Notes under the pieces: generated by a model | Database searches by the model: none | Told to the model about the DNA's origin: nothing | What the model saw: the letters and a program-made list of their open reading frames with translations, nothing else | Source of the DNA: Ilex aquifolium | Lineage: Eukaryota > Streptophyta > Magnoliopsida > Aquifoliales > Aquifoliaceae | Direction of reading: 5' to 3' | DNA: 64,000 nt | Assembly: GCA_951799425.1 (NCBI GenBank) | Contig: OX637391.1 | Span: 9,682,551 to 9,746,550, forward strand | In this document: positions 13,107 to 23,975 of the stretch, in pieces | Position numbering within the stretch: position 1 is the first letter of the stretch | How the letters are laid out: the number at the start of each line of letters is the position of its first letter | Translations under genes and position numbers: made by a program

Positions 13107-14589
13107 TTAATGAGAAAATGAGAGATCGGGACTGTTCAGAACACCCACAGAGACACGGTTTACTGGACCCAATCTCATCAGCTGATCCTGAGCTCTGCTC
13201 TTCTTAAACAAAGGTTCTGGTGATGACAAAACCGATAATGCCACAGCCCACGAATCATTAGAACTGTCGCAACTGAAATACGCATCAATGACACCATTTG
13301 GACTGCCCGGTATAGGCGCATACTTGCGCTTGTGGGTTTGGGATTGTTTGTGGCCATGTCTGTCTAGTAGTTCCAGGAAGAATTTATAGCACTCATCTAC
13401 TTTTTCCTGTTATTGTTTATAATGAAGAACTATTAAGCCTTATAGACAGCATATTCGGATTCAACTCTAGGAACTATGCTATAACAGATTGAATAAAAAC
13501 AGAGAAGAGAACCACCATGTATATAAAATACAAACCTTGCTGATATTGAGGACGCCCATAAGCTGATCCTGATATTCCAATGCACCAGAATGATCAACCT
13601 CTTTGATAACAAGTAACATTGTTGCAGTAGCTATCACAGATGGATTATAACGAACACAGCTTGAATCTGTATCCAATGTTGAATGTAAGACAACAAACCC
13701 AAAACGAGATTAGATATATGAAAATCTTCATTGTGTTTATTCTGGTAATGTATGTTCATTCATTGCAAATAGTGAATTGAAAACTTATTGATCTGCTTAC
13801 CAGAGATGACACAGAGAAGTAGGCGCTCACACTTCCACAGAAACTCCCAATGTAAACGGGTCTTCCATTCAAGCCTCCTTATAATGTGATCAATAAATGA
13901 GAGTGGGGTCACTGGATTCATCTTCCATTGAAGAGTAGAGAGCACCAACAGCTCCATTCTCTGAATAGTCTTTGCCTCAAACACAAATTTCGATTCCTCG
14001 ACCTGAAAATACACAAATCCACATCAATGGCACAACAAAGGGCTGAAATAACAACAAAGTATGACATTTTCACAAACACCCACATTGCATAAGCAGCAAT
14101 CTACAAATATATAACACATACTTGTAGGTCTAAGAGAAGAGGCACTTGGGTCTCCTCCACCTTGGCAGCTAATGAAAGACAAGAAACAGCAGCAAGTTGA
14201 CTCATCCATGGCTTATCTCTTTGAAAGCAGAGGCTAGTTAAGAACCTGTCAAAATAGTTCACAGCCAAAACAGCAGTCATGGCAGTGAACCCATAGTGAG
14301 CATTTACCCTTAACATCCACTTAACAGCCTCTTTCCTTGCCAGTACTAGAGACCCATCAGAACTCAAATCTCTGTCAACCAAATGGGTCTCTTTTTCCTT
14401 AGATAATAGAGTCACAAGCTCATCATCTTCCCAAGACAAGTCATGTGCTAACAAAGCCACAGGATTTTTCAGAGTCTCATCACATCCCTCACTCTCTTCC
14501 TCAAAACCAAACCCTTCCAGATCTTCCTCAAAACGCTCTTCTTCACAGTAAAGACCATCGAGAATGGATTCTAAAGGTGAAACAACCAT
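13107..14589 (-). CDS. CYCD3: D3-type cyclin, 366 aa, four exons
   Basis: Exons in reading order: 14589-14122, 14002-13801, 13666-13536 and 13406-13107 (TAA). They sum to 1101 bases with GT/AG borders. D-type cyclins activate CDKA to phosphorylate the retinoblastoma-related protein at G1/S; CYCD3 mediates cytokinin-driven division. The N-terminus has the RBR-binding LxCxE motif LYCEE at residues 13-17, within an acidic segment. The cyclin box starts near [12 protein letters not shown] (84-95) and includes NYFDRFL (111-117) and [13 protein letters not shown] (140-152). It continues in exon 2 with [20 protein letters not shown]. The C-terminal tail carries [15 protein letters not shown] and [14 protein letters not shown], typical of CYCD3, and could act as a PEST-like turnover segment. 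Length and four-exon layout fit CYCD3;2 of Arabidopsis (about 367 residues by memory). It appears intact. Confidence 0.95.
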
Positions 14590-15191
14590 CTTCTTCTGAG
14601 AAGAAGATACAAGAGCTTCTGCTCATTATCTTCAAGAGAAGATATAGAAAAAGAAGCTCAAACTAAATCTTGGACACAGTATCATATCTGCATTTGTTTT
14701 CTCTCTCTGGGACTGGAAAGAAAGAGAGGGAGAGGAAGATAGACCCAAAGAAGTAAGCAGAGGAGGGATTTTATCTGAGATGGCTTTCACGCCTGTCCTT
14801 TTTTCCAGGGTTTCCTATCTCTCTCCCTCCCCCTCTCTCTCTCTCTCTCTGTCTCTCTCTTTAATGATATTTTTCCACTTATTTCAAGAGGTTTTGGGGA
14901 GGGACAAACAGGGAAGGGGCGTTTGGCGCCCAAGAAAAAGGAATGTAACGGTACAGTATACCAAAGTCCATCTGTACAACTACATACGAATGTGTAATAA
15001 GACAGAAACGTATTGAACATTTGGACTGGTCTACGTTCTTCTGTTAGATGAGAGAGAACGTTAACAAAGTATATGTGTATCCTAGTTGTTTCAATTAATC
15101 TTTTGGGCCGTGCATTTCACGCGCGAATCATGTTCCAAGTGAGATGAATCTTGTCCCAAACAAGGGGCGTGTTCCCGAGGATTCTCGACGT
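14590..15191 (-). promoter_or_regulatory. 5' leader and promoter region of the cyclin gene
   Basis: GA/CT-rich DNA lies just upstream of the cyclin ATG (a GA-rich leader on the minus strand, a CT run at 14818-14850), which is common in plant leaders and promoters. No TATA box could be fixed. Frames on both strands here are low-complexity. Confidence 0.4.
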
Positions 15192-15199
15192 ATAGAAAT

Positions 15200-15751
15200 T
15201 AGGGGTGCAACTTGGGTTGGGCAACCCGATTTCAACCCGAGCCCAACCCGAAAAAATTAGGGCTTGGGTTAGGGTTTTTAATACTTGGGTTGGACTTGGG
15301 TAAAAAAACTTCAACCCGAATTCAATTTGGGCCGGGCTCGGGTTGAGGCATCGGCAACCCGATTTCAACCCGAACCCGAATTCAATTAGTGTGATAGTGT
15401 GATGTTTTAAGTTTAATATTTTTATGAGTCTAATTTCTATGTTTTCTGAGATTGTACTTTGAGATTACTAGTTTTTTGGTGTGAAAACAGATGATCAATA
15501 ATCGTGCACTGTTATGAATGAAATATATGGATTGTTTTATGAATTTGTAATTATTCCCCCCTCTCTCTGTCTCTCTTGCAGTGAACCCGAATTCAACCCG
15601 AGCCCGCCCGAATTAAACTCGGGCTGGGCTCGGGTTGAGTTTCTCAACCCGAGGTAGGGTTAGGGTTAGGGTTAGGGTTGAAGATTATATACCTAGGGTT
15701 GGGCTAGGGTTGACTGTCTAACCCGCCCAACCCGCCCGAGTTGCACCCCTA
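15200..15751. mobile_element. non-autonomous hAT element, 552 bp
   Basis: The terminal inverted repeats begin TAGGGGTGCAAC and end GTTGCACCCCTA, the classic hAT end. They are flanked by a perfect 8-bp target duplication ATAGAAAT at 15192-15199 and 15752-15759. Both subterminal regions are packed with CAACCCGA/CGGGTTG motifs. The right part has four tandem TTAGGG units. It has no transposase frame, so it must have moved in trans. The exact duplication argues for a fairly recent insertion. Confidence 0.95.
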
Positions 15752-15759
15752 ATAGAAAT

Positions 15760-16440
15760 AGTATAATATTGATATTTTAAATAATAGTTTATTTTTTTCT
15801 TTTCTTTAATTATACAATTTAAATTAAAATGAACAAAAAAAATTAAAGAGATATATGTATGGATTAATAGAGTCGTTTGGTATTGAGGAATATATTGGTC
15901 GAATTGTTTTACATTGAAAGTAGTGTAGAGTAGACGATATTTTTGAAAAAAAAATTGGAATGAATTTATACTATAAGATCAAAGTAAATAAAAATTAGAT
16001 TAATCTTAATCGTTGTTATGTTTTTATAAGTTGAAAATTCGACTTCTTAATTATAATATTTGATAGACTAGTAATAATCTCATGTCTGAAGACACTTATA
16101 ATATTAAAAATTGAGAATTGACCGTATAGTATTTATATTTTAAATAACAATTTATTTTTTCTTTTGTTTTCTTTAATTACACAATTTAAAATTAAAGTGA
16201 ATAAAAAAAAATAAAAGAGAGGTAGATGTAGAATAATGAGGTTGCCTAGGATTAGGGAGTGTACTGGTTAAATTATCTAATATTAGGAGTCGGGAAAAAA
16301 AAAATTTTGAGTGAGAAAAAAAAATTAGGATAAACTTTGTACCAGTTGATCGAAATAGATAAAAATTAAATCAATTTGAACTATGATTATATTTTTATAA
16401 CTTAATAATTTCACTTCTTAACAATAATATTATATATATA
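15760..16440. repeat. diverged tandem duplication of about 360 bp
   Basis: Copy A (about 15760-16070) and copy B (about 16120-16440) share ATTTTAAATAA, CTTTAATTA/TACACAATTTAAA, AAATAAAAATTA and the TTTTTATAA...CACTTCTTAA/CGACTTCTTAA end in the same order. The hAT element sits at the left border of copy A, splitting the counterpart of copy B's CGTATAGTATTTATATTTTA. Confidence 0.65.
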
Positions 16441-17435
16441 GATGTTGAGTTCATATAATTTTTTATCATGTCATATTTAAATTGTCAATTTTCCATCAAT
16501 CACAGAAAAAGGACCTATTTGTGTCCTAATAGAGTTTTTTTTTTTTTAACTTTAATCTGTTTTAACTTCGTATTCAAATGTCCATTCTCAAATACGTCCT
16601 CATAAAAAAAAATTACTTGATTTATATTTTAACAATACCAAACTAAAAAGTATTTAGTGCTACTACAATGCACAAAACTTAGATTAATAAATGTTTTATT
16701 TATATAATAGAAGTTAAATAGATTATTCGGGTTTGACTATAACCCTATTATGTGTTGTTCATATTAATTGTCCGTATCATTACTAAGTACATATCGTGTA
16801 CACTTCTTCATATTAATAAAGTCGGGTGAGTCATAATTTTTGATTTAAATATAAATTTCAGTATTTATTGAGACTCAGTACCTATTCAGTATTTATTGAG
16901 ACTCGGTGTCTATTCAATAGTAGTGATTCATCAAATTTAATTTTTTAAGTCTATTTAATATTTTCCTAAATCTTTTATTACGAGGGTGTATAATAGTATG
17001 AGCCTCACATGAAAAATATTGATAATCCCTTTTTGGTGTGATGTTATTCCAACCGATGCGAAGGATGTGATTAGATTGGATGTTTTGATGGGTTCCATTG
17101 GATTGGATTGTTTTACAAAAGAATTAGATTACCTTCAAGAAAACCAATCTCAAGGATAAATTGGTAATTTTGATGTGTTTTGTCAAAGTCCTGCAAAGGG
17201 ATTTTATATGACACTTACACCCCCACATAGATCTGAAGTGGTTAATCGAAATTTTGATGTATTTTAGCCCCCACACACATTGATTATAGATTGATAAAAC
17301 ATATGATGGAATGTATTGGATAAATGGAATGTCACTTAATTCATATAGTGCCACATCAATCACATGATGACTAAAATAGCATATAACTTCTCAACTTATC
17401 CAATTAGTATAAATTGAATTGGAGTATAATTATAA
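16441..17435. other. AT-rich intergenic, nothing recognised
   Basis: No supported gene or bounded element. Confidence 0.5.
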
Positions 17436-17912
17436 CTGCGTTTGGTATGCGATAATACTTTTTACAAGATAACAAAATCAAGGTGATAATAAAATTAAGA
17501 TAGGAATAAAATGAAATATATATTACAATTCTAACGTTTGGAAACGATTAGGATTAAACGCTAGAATAGAATTTGAAAATTCATTCAAATATTTAGATAA
17601 ATAAATATTTGAAAAATCCTTAGACCTCAGACTCAACCTAGACTCGGACCTGACCCCAACCCTAGACTCAGACCAGATCCCGGACTAAACTTTAACCCCG
17701 AGTGGTGGTAGTGACAAGTGATAGTAATTGAGAATTAAAAATACCACCAAATATTGAGGAATGACAAATCTTATGTTGATGGGATTATGTATTTCATTGG
17801 AAGGAGAATAAATTTTCATTACGACATACAAAACATTGGAATAAACATTACTAAATAGTAAATACTAACCATTTTATTCTCACGCTTCATTATCACCTAC
17901 TAAACACAATGG
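17436..17912. mobile_element. probable MITE
   Basis: The left end TGCGTTTGGTATGCGATAATA is inversely matched by TTATCACCTACTAAACACAA on the right. The interior is AT-rich with one C-rich patch and no frame. Target duplication not clear. Confidence 0.45.
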
Positions 17913-18495
17913 TAGATAATTTGATCCAATCCAAACATATCTTCTCCGTTTATGAATACATGATCTAATGATACACTTGGAATTCAACTCCTATCATCTT
18001 TTTTATTCCTAAATTTAGGTCATCTTTTTTTATATTACGTTCAGTAGTGTTAAAACTAATTTACACGTATTTTAATTAATTTTCTCTTTAATTCGATCAA
18101 AAACAAGTCATCTATACTTAAATTAAGGAATTTGAGACTGAAGCAACTCCAAAGTGCAAACATGTTGCAAGAACAAGGCTTCGATAATTTGGAAATTGTA
18201 CCCAGTGTGGGACTTTTTGAGGAAATGCATCGGATTAATTGTCCAAAACACTCAAAGTGGAAGGTGTAGTTCACGCGAATGAAAAGGGCGTAGGGGATTG
18301 GGTGTTGTCCGTGGGAAGTAAAAACGTTGACCGTGTCGAAAATGATTTGTCTTAATTCGGAGAAAAAGAGGTTAAAAGTGAGGGCACGTGATACCCAGAT
18401 GTTTCCTATATAAATACCCTTCTCTTGCATAACAGTGGGACACGTGTACTCTGCAATTCATGAACGGTCCTGATTATAAGCATTATTTTTAAGTA
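17913..18495. other. intergenic, nothing recognised
   Basis: A minus-strand frame of 124 codons crosses this stretch but has no recognisable domain, splice context or biased composition. It is left out as a gene. Confidence 0.5.
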
Positions 18496-18796
18496 GAATC
18501 ATATTTGACACCCTCAAAGATTTTTAAATTCTTAATTTGTACCTTCAAAGATTAATTTTTTCATATTATACCCTCAATATCATAAAATAATTAAAATATG
18601 ACCCTCACACTAACTTTCATTGATATTTCTATACAATTCATGTACGTGCGTACATCATGATTTGTCAAAAATAGCAATAGAAATTATTATAACCATTTGA
18701 CGGCATTTAGGGTGTAATATAAAAAATTAATCTTAAAAAAATGTAAACGAAAAATTATAAAAAAAATTAAGGTGTGATATTTGACTTCCCAAAATA
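18496..18796. mobile_element. foldback MITE of about 300 bp
   Basis: The left arm (ATATTTGACACCCTCAAAG, later AGATTAATTTTTTCATATTA) recurs inversely on the right (TAATATAAAAAATTAATCTT, then AAGGTGTGATATTTGACTTC). No coding capacity. Confidence 0.65.
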
Positions 18797-19330
18797 TTTA
18801 TGGTGTGTTTGATTGAGTGGATAAAAAAATAAAATGATGAAAAGTTAGAGGGATAAATTACAAAGAAAGTCAAATAATTGGACAGTGTTAGCAATTTTGA
18901 TAAAAATATTGTTTAGAGCGACACCCATACCCATAATCAGACCTTACTTAAAATCCATGCCCAAACAAACAAAACTGGATCTAATTATAATTAACATATT
19001 TTAAAAAAATCTTTGATTTTAACCCCTTAACCTTTTTAATTTTAACCAATACAAATTTTTTTTTTGCAAAATTTAATTAATAGAAATAAAAAAGTACCTC
19101 TTAAATGACTTTATTTCTATATAAATTATATAATACAATACAATACAATACAATTGTAATACCACCCTTTTTTTTGGGTAATATATCAATAAGTAAAAAT
19201 AAAAAAATAATCATAAAAACAACAAGTTTTATCCGAAAAGTGAATACATTCCAAAAGTTGATAGACTTTACCCAAAAAATGGTATATAAATACTCCAAGA
19301 CATTGGCCCAAAAATAATTTTTATGTTAAT
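18797..19330. other. intergenic, with a MITE end fragment and a short pentamer repeat
   Basis: A GGTGTGTTTGATTGAGTGGA stretch at about 18802 resembles a MITE end without a partner. A short ATACA repeat lies at 19133-19153. Nothing coding. Confidence 0.4.
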
Positions 19331-19956
19331 GCTCCGTTTGGTACGATGAAAAAATAGAAGGATGAAAAGTTGAAAGAATGGAAAGTGGGAGGGATAGATA
19401 AAACATCATGTTTGGTAAGGAAGGAAAGTAGGAAGAATGGAAAAGTGGATGGATTAACTTTCCTTCCAACTCATCAAAATCAATCCCTCCAAAATCTGAA
19501 GGAAAGTGAATGGAAAGTTAATTATTTGTGTTGAGATGTATCTTATTTATCTATATATCTTTTAATATATACATATATTATATATACATTAATTTCATAT
19601 AAAAATACAATGATAAAATATGTATTTATATATATATATTTTAAAAATAAAAATAAACATGTCAACTCTCAACTCGACACGACACAATTAGTTAAATGAG
19701 TTGAGTTATGTTTGATTAATGTTCGACACAAACCCATAATGACTTAACACGAATTTGACGCGACACGACTCGATTGTTACCCCTAATCTTAGCCAACACA
19801 AAAAAAAAAATTAGTCATTTTTTATTTTTCATCCGTCCAACCAAACACAAAAGAAGGAAAGTGTATCATTCCTACTTTCCTTCCTTGAATGATAGAAAGT
19901 GTATTCCTCCTACTTTTTCATCCTTCCTACTTTTCATCCTTCCTACTAAACGGAGC
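19331..19956. mobile_element. MITE with inverted ends, carrying a piece of a second element
   Basis: Ends GCTCCGTTTGGTA and TACTAAACGGAGC are inverted, and the adjoining GGATGAAAAGT/ACTTTTCATCC motifs are repeated. Inside, 19660-19790 holds an ACACGAC-rich piece ending ATTGTTACCCCTA, which looks like the right end of a hAT element related to the one at 9.5-10.0 kb and suggests nesting. No target duplication identified. Confidence 0.65.
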
Positions 19957-22900
19957 ATAAGTGTTTGTCTCTTTCATAGCCTACCCCTCAGGCAATCTCA
20001 AAAAATTTATTCTATTGTTTTAATGATATAAGGTTGCAATCTATGTTAATACTTTCATCAAAACATTTTATTGGTAAATCAGAGAAGCCTACCATTTTGC
20101 ATTAAATTGATTAGACCTGTGCCTAGAATTCCATTTCTACAATAGTTATGTGTATTTACATTTTTTGTATTTACTTCAACTTCACATTGTACTTTTTTTG
20201 TTATGAATATTATCAAAATTAAAATTTGAAATGAGAGGTAAGATGATTTTCTCATAAACCTTTTTATTATGTAAATAGAAAAGAATTTTTTTTTTTAAAA
20301 ATTAATACGATTTCAATCATAAATAAAGTTCGTGATTGAAAAAGATGTTAAATGCCGCTTTGATAGATTTCTAAGAGAATTTTTACTTAAATTTAAATTT
20401 AAATAAAAATAAACTAAAAAACAACATATAATCTTTTATTCAAACTTATACCAATAGAAATGAGACTCAAATTTTTACTCTAATCGAGTGAGATTCAAAA
20501 TTTTTCTCAAATTGAGTGAGATTTAAATCTTAAATAGTTAGATTTTATCCTCCGTTAAAAATTTAATGGTTATATTCTATCATTTTTTAAAATTAAGTTT
20601 ATACTCATTTTAAATTTGAATTTGTCCTCTTTTAACTTAAAGTTTGTCAATTGGGGTACTTTTGTATCAAATCAGGCTTTTATTCAAATATTAACTCAAT
20701 TTTAAGTAAAAAATTGTGTATATCTTTTTTTTTTTACTCATATAGTACCTTTTTTGTGTGTATTGAGTGCGAGTAATTTTCTCTAGTGTATGTACATAAA
20801 GTTTGGTCTGACTTGACTACAGTATAGAAAAAAAAATGGTGTGGTATTTTAAATATTTTTTTATAATTTTTGTGTGTTATTTTATAATAAAAAAATTTAT
20901 CCCTTTTGTAGGTGATTTATCATTTTTGTAAGTGTTGTTACCACTATTGTCGTAATTATGTTTATCCATTTTTTCGGTATAAAAAAATTACCATTTTTGT
21001 ATGTATTTTTACCATTTTAAGATAATTATTTGTATCACTTTTTTCAATACCACAACAATGATAAAAAAAACCCACAACAATGTTAAAAAAAAATTCACAA
21101 GTGTGATAAATGTTGATACAATATAAAAAATTAATTTTTCGATACCGTAAACAACTCCTGTTTGGCCTTTCAAGATAAAATTTTGGTTTGGTTGTTAGAC
21201 GACAATGTTCTGAATTTCTTTTTTTCTTTTTCTTTTTGATATTTTAGTCAAACTCAATTGAGAGAGAGAGAGTTGATTACAGTACCCAAAAAAATATATT
21301 TCGGTATCGTCGTTACATTTATAATATTTATCGACATCTTTATCACTATCGTATATCTTTTTACCACTATTGGGATAACAATAATAAAAAATATCTCTCA
21401 AAAATGATAAATATTTGTTTTGGGTACCCTAGTGAAGTCCTCAGTGGAAAGATCTGAGCTGAAAACAGTACAATACTAAGATGTAAAAGTTGATTGTAAA
21501 ACAGTATTGGTTGGTAAAGATCAGTAGTGCAAAAAAGCGGAAGGGACAACGACTCCTCAGTCCTCAGTCATTGAGAGAGAGAGAGAGAGAGAGAGGGGGT
21601 GGTGGTGTTTATACATCGAAAACAGAACAGCAGAAAACCTTCCTGTTTACCTGAAACATACGCCGTACGTCTCCTTCGATGTTGCCATTCCTCTGGCTCT
21701 ACACTAATTATTGTATATAAATTGCCCTCACCCTAAAAAGTAAATATCCATCCCACTTTTATATTGGTAATAATTATTGTATAATAGCATTTCTAATAGT
21801 AATCTCTATTTTAGAGAGTATTCTTTTTAAGATAAAGAACATCTTTTATAAAAATTTAAAATAGAAATTGAAATTTTTTGGACAATTCTAATGAACTCCG
21901 TATTCTAATCGAAAAATAATCTCATAATCAATAACATTTAATAAAAAATATACATGTGTCATTTTTTCATTTATCAAGAAAATAGAGAAGTTAATGGAGA
22001 TGCTCTAACCATAAAAAAATAAGGTAACAAGTGGGTCGATCGATCCCACACAATTAAATAATTATTTATCTATAATACGTAACTATCTCATGTCTAGAAG
22101 TGGAGTACACTTGATCCATTTAAATTTTTTTTCTTTTATGACAACGATGACATGATTTTACTGTTACATTGAATATTTATCATATTGTAAGACCACATAC
22201 AAGTGTACACATTGCAACCTAAACGATGCCTCTGACCAACACCTGTCTTTTTGCAATTTGGTTGGCTTTAACAATTTAAATGTAAAATGCTATTCAAACT
22301 TAAAATATTAACTTAATTTGTTGAGTTGATCAATTATAATTATTGTGTAAGTGAATGAATCTCAATAAATACTAAGACTCACAGTCAAATCAATGACCGT
22401 TATTGATCAAATTAATAAATCAAGTCAGAATTTTAAGTCCGTATAACATTATTTATTCTCGGAAACTAGAGAAGAATGCAATTTATCACAGAGATACAAC
22501 CTACCCAGGAAAAAAAAAAAGAAATAAAAGAGATGGTTTACTTTGGTGTTGAAACTAGAGATTGAAACTTTTCGGTTTTCAATAACGGGTCAATCACGCA
22601 GATGAAAAAAAAGAGATTTTAATTTTGATTTATTTATGTTAGTGTTATCGATGACTACTATATTTTAATTCAATCTATCAAATTAATCATTTTTTTAATC
22701 TCTTACTATAAAACATACATGTTTACTAATCATGATGTGTTCAAATAATACCGATAATCGATGTTTTATTATTAAACATACTTGTGTATTAATCGATAAT
22801 CGATGTTTTTAATTTTATAATGATTGATACAATACTTGTTCAAGTAATTAAAAAAACGTATAATCGGGTTTTTGTTGTTAAACTCTTAATGATTCATGTT

Positions 22901-23790
22901 TTAAATTCATGCATTATGTTTATTATATGAATTAATATATTATATTATTTTTGGGTTCGTATCAAAAACTATTCCGCCCTTACACCCTATTGTTTAAAAA
23001 AATTACCACCTCTATATTATTGTTAGCATAGTAACCAAGTGGCAATGATATGACTAATAAAGTATCAAAGGTCAACGTTATCATTGTGCTCCCTTCCAAC
23101 AATGCAACGGTTGTTGATCAATTATTTTTTCTTACTAATTATTACATGTACTTTTGTTTTGCTCACATTATAGTTGTCATCTTTAAAATATCCTTTGTTG
23201 TCATGTTTTTTTTTTTAATTTTATGTTATGACCATTGTTGTCACCAACCTTTGATTTTTCTTAATAATGCATGCTCACATTTTCCCTCTTCCATAGGATT
23301 TTTAATTAAGTTAAAATCCCAAGGTATTGTGTGATTACTTTTTTTTTTTTTTGGGTCAAAACCTATTTCAATTTCTTGGTTTTTATCCATTCGTGTGATT
23401 ATAACTAAATTCCTGAAACCACCCATTAAAAAAATAAACATTTGCACGTTCAGGATGAGTAACTTTATTTATCTGACCCAAATAGAATATACACAATTTA
23501 AAAGTTTTTTTTTGGTCAGAACACGATTTAAGAGTTCGAATGCATGTTCTACTCCGATTTTGAGTTTGTATCCCTCTTTTATTATGCCAATAATTCGTTT
23601 ACATTTATTTATAGTGGTTTATAAAGACTTAAGTACAATAGTGATATACTAGTTATTGCCTGTGCCTGAAGGCACAGTATAATAAAAAATGGTAAACAAT
23701 AAACATATTTGTATTCATATCCAAAATTAAACCACAAACATAGAGAAGAGATAAAAGAATTTAAGTATCGGTTTGTAGTGGGGGGTGAGA
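19957..23790. other. AT-rich intergenic region
   Basis: No supported gene. It holds a (GA)n microsatellite at 21573-21595, several T-runs, and ATAATCGATGTTTT repeats near 22750-22810. All frames are short and AT-driven. Confidence 0.5.
21573..21595. repeat. (GA)n microsatellite
   Basis: Uninterrupted GA repeat ending in GGGGGTGGTGGTG. Confidence 0.9.
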
Positions 23791-23809
23791 AATGGTGGGC
23801 GGCAGTGAT

Positions 23810-23975
23810 GGTGGTAAGAGACGGTGATGGTTGTTGTGGGTGGCAATGACTGTAGTGGCGGTGATGGCGGCGGCGATGGTGGTGGCGGCGGTGGTGGTGA
23901 TGGTGGCGGTGGTGGTGGCGGCGGCGACGATGATGGTGATGGCAGCCGTCGTGGTGGTGGTGGGGGTAGAGGTAG
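23810..23975. repeat. GGT/GGC/GAT trinucleotide tract
   Basis: An imperfect array of GGTGGC, GGTGAT and GGCGGC units. Both strands are open here only because the repeat has no stop triplets (Gly/Asp-rich on plus, His/Arg-rich on minus). I do not regard it as coding. Confidence 0.85.

Noticed and set aside
15655-15680. Interstitial telomere or chromosome-fusion site
   Set aside because: The TTAGGG units are only four long, not the plant TTTAGGG type, and lie inside a transposon with a perfect target duplication.
18056-18430. 124-codon minus-strand frame
   Set aside because: No domain, no splice or promoter support, in AT-rich intergenic DNA.
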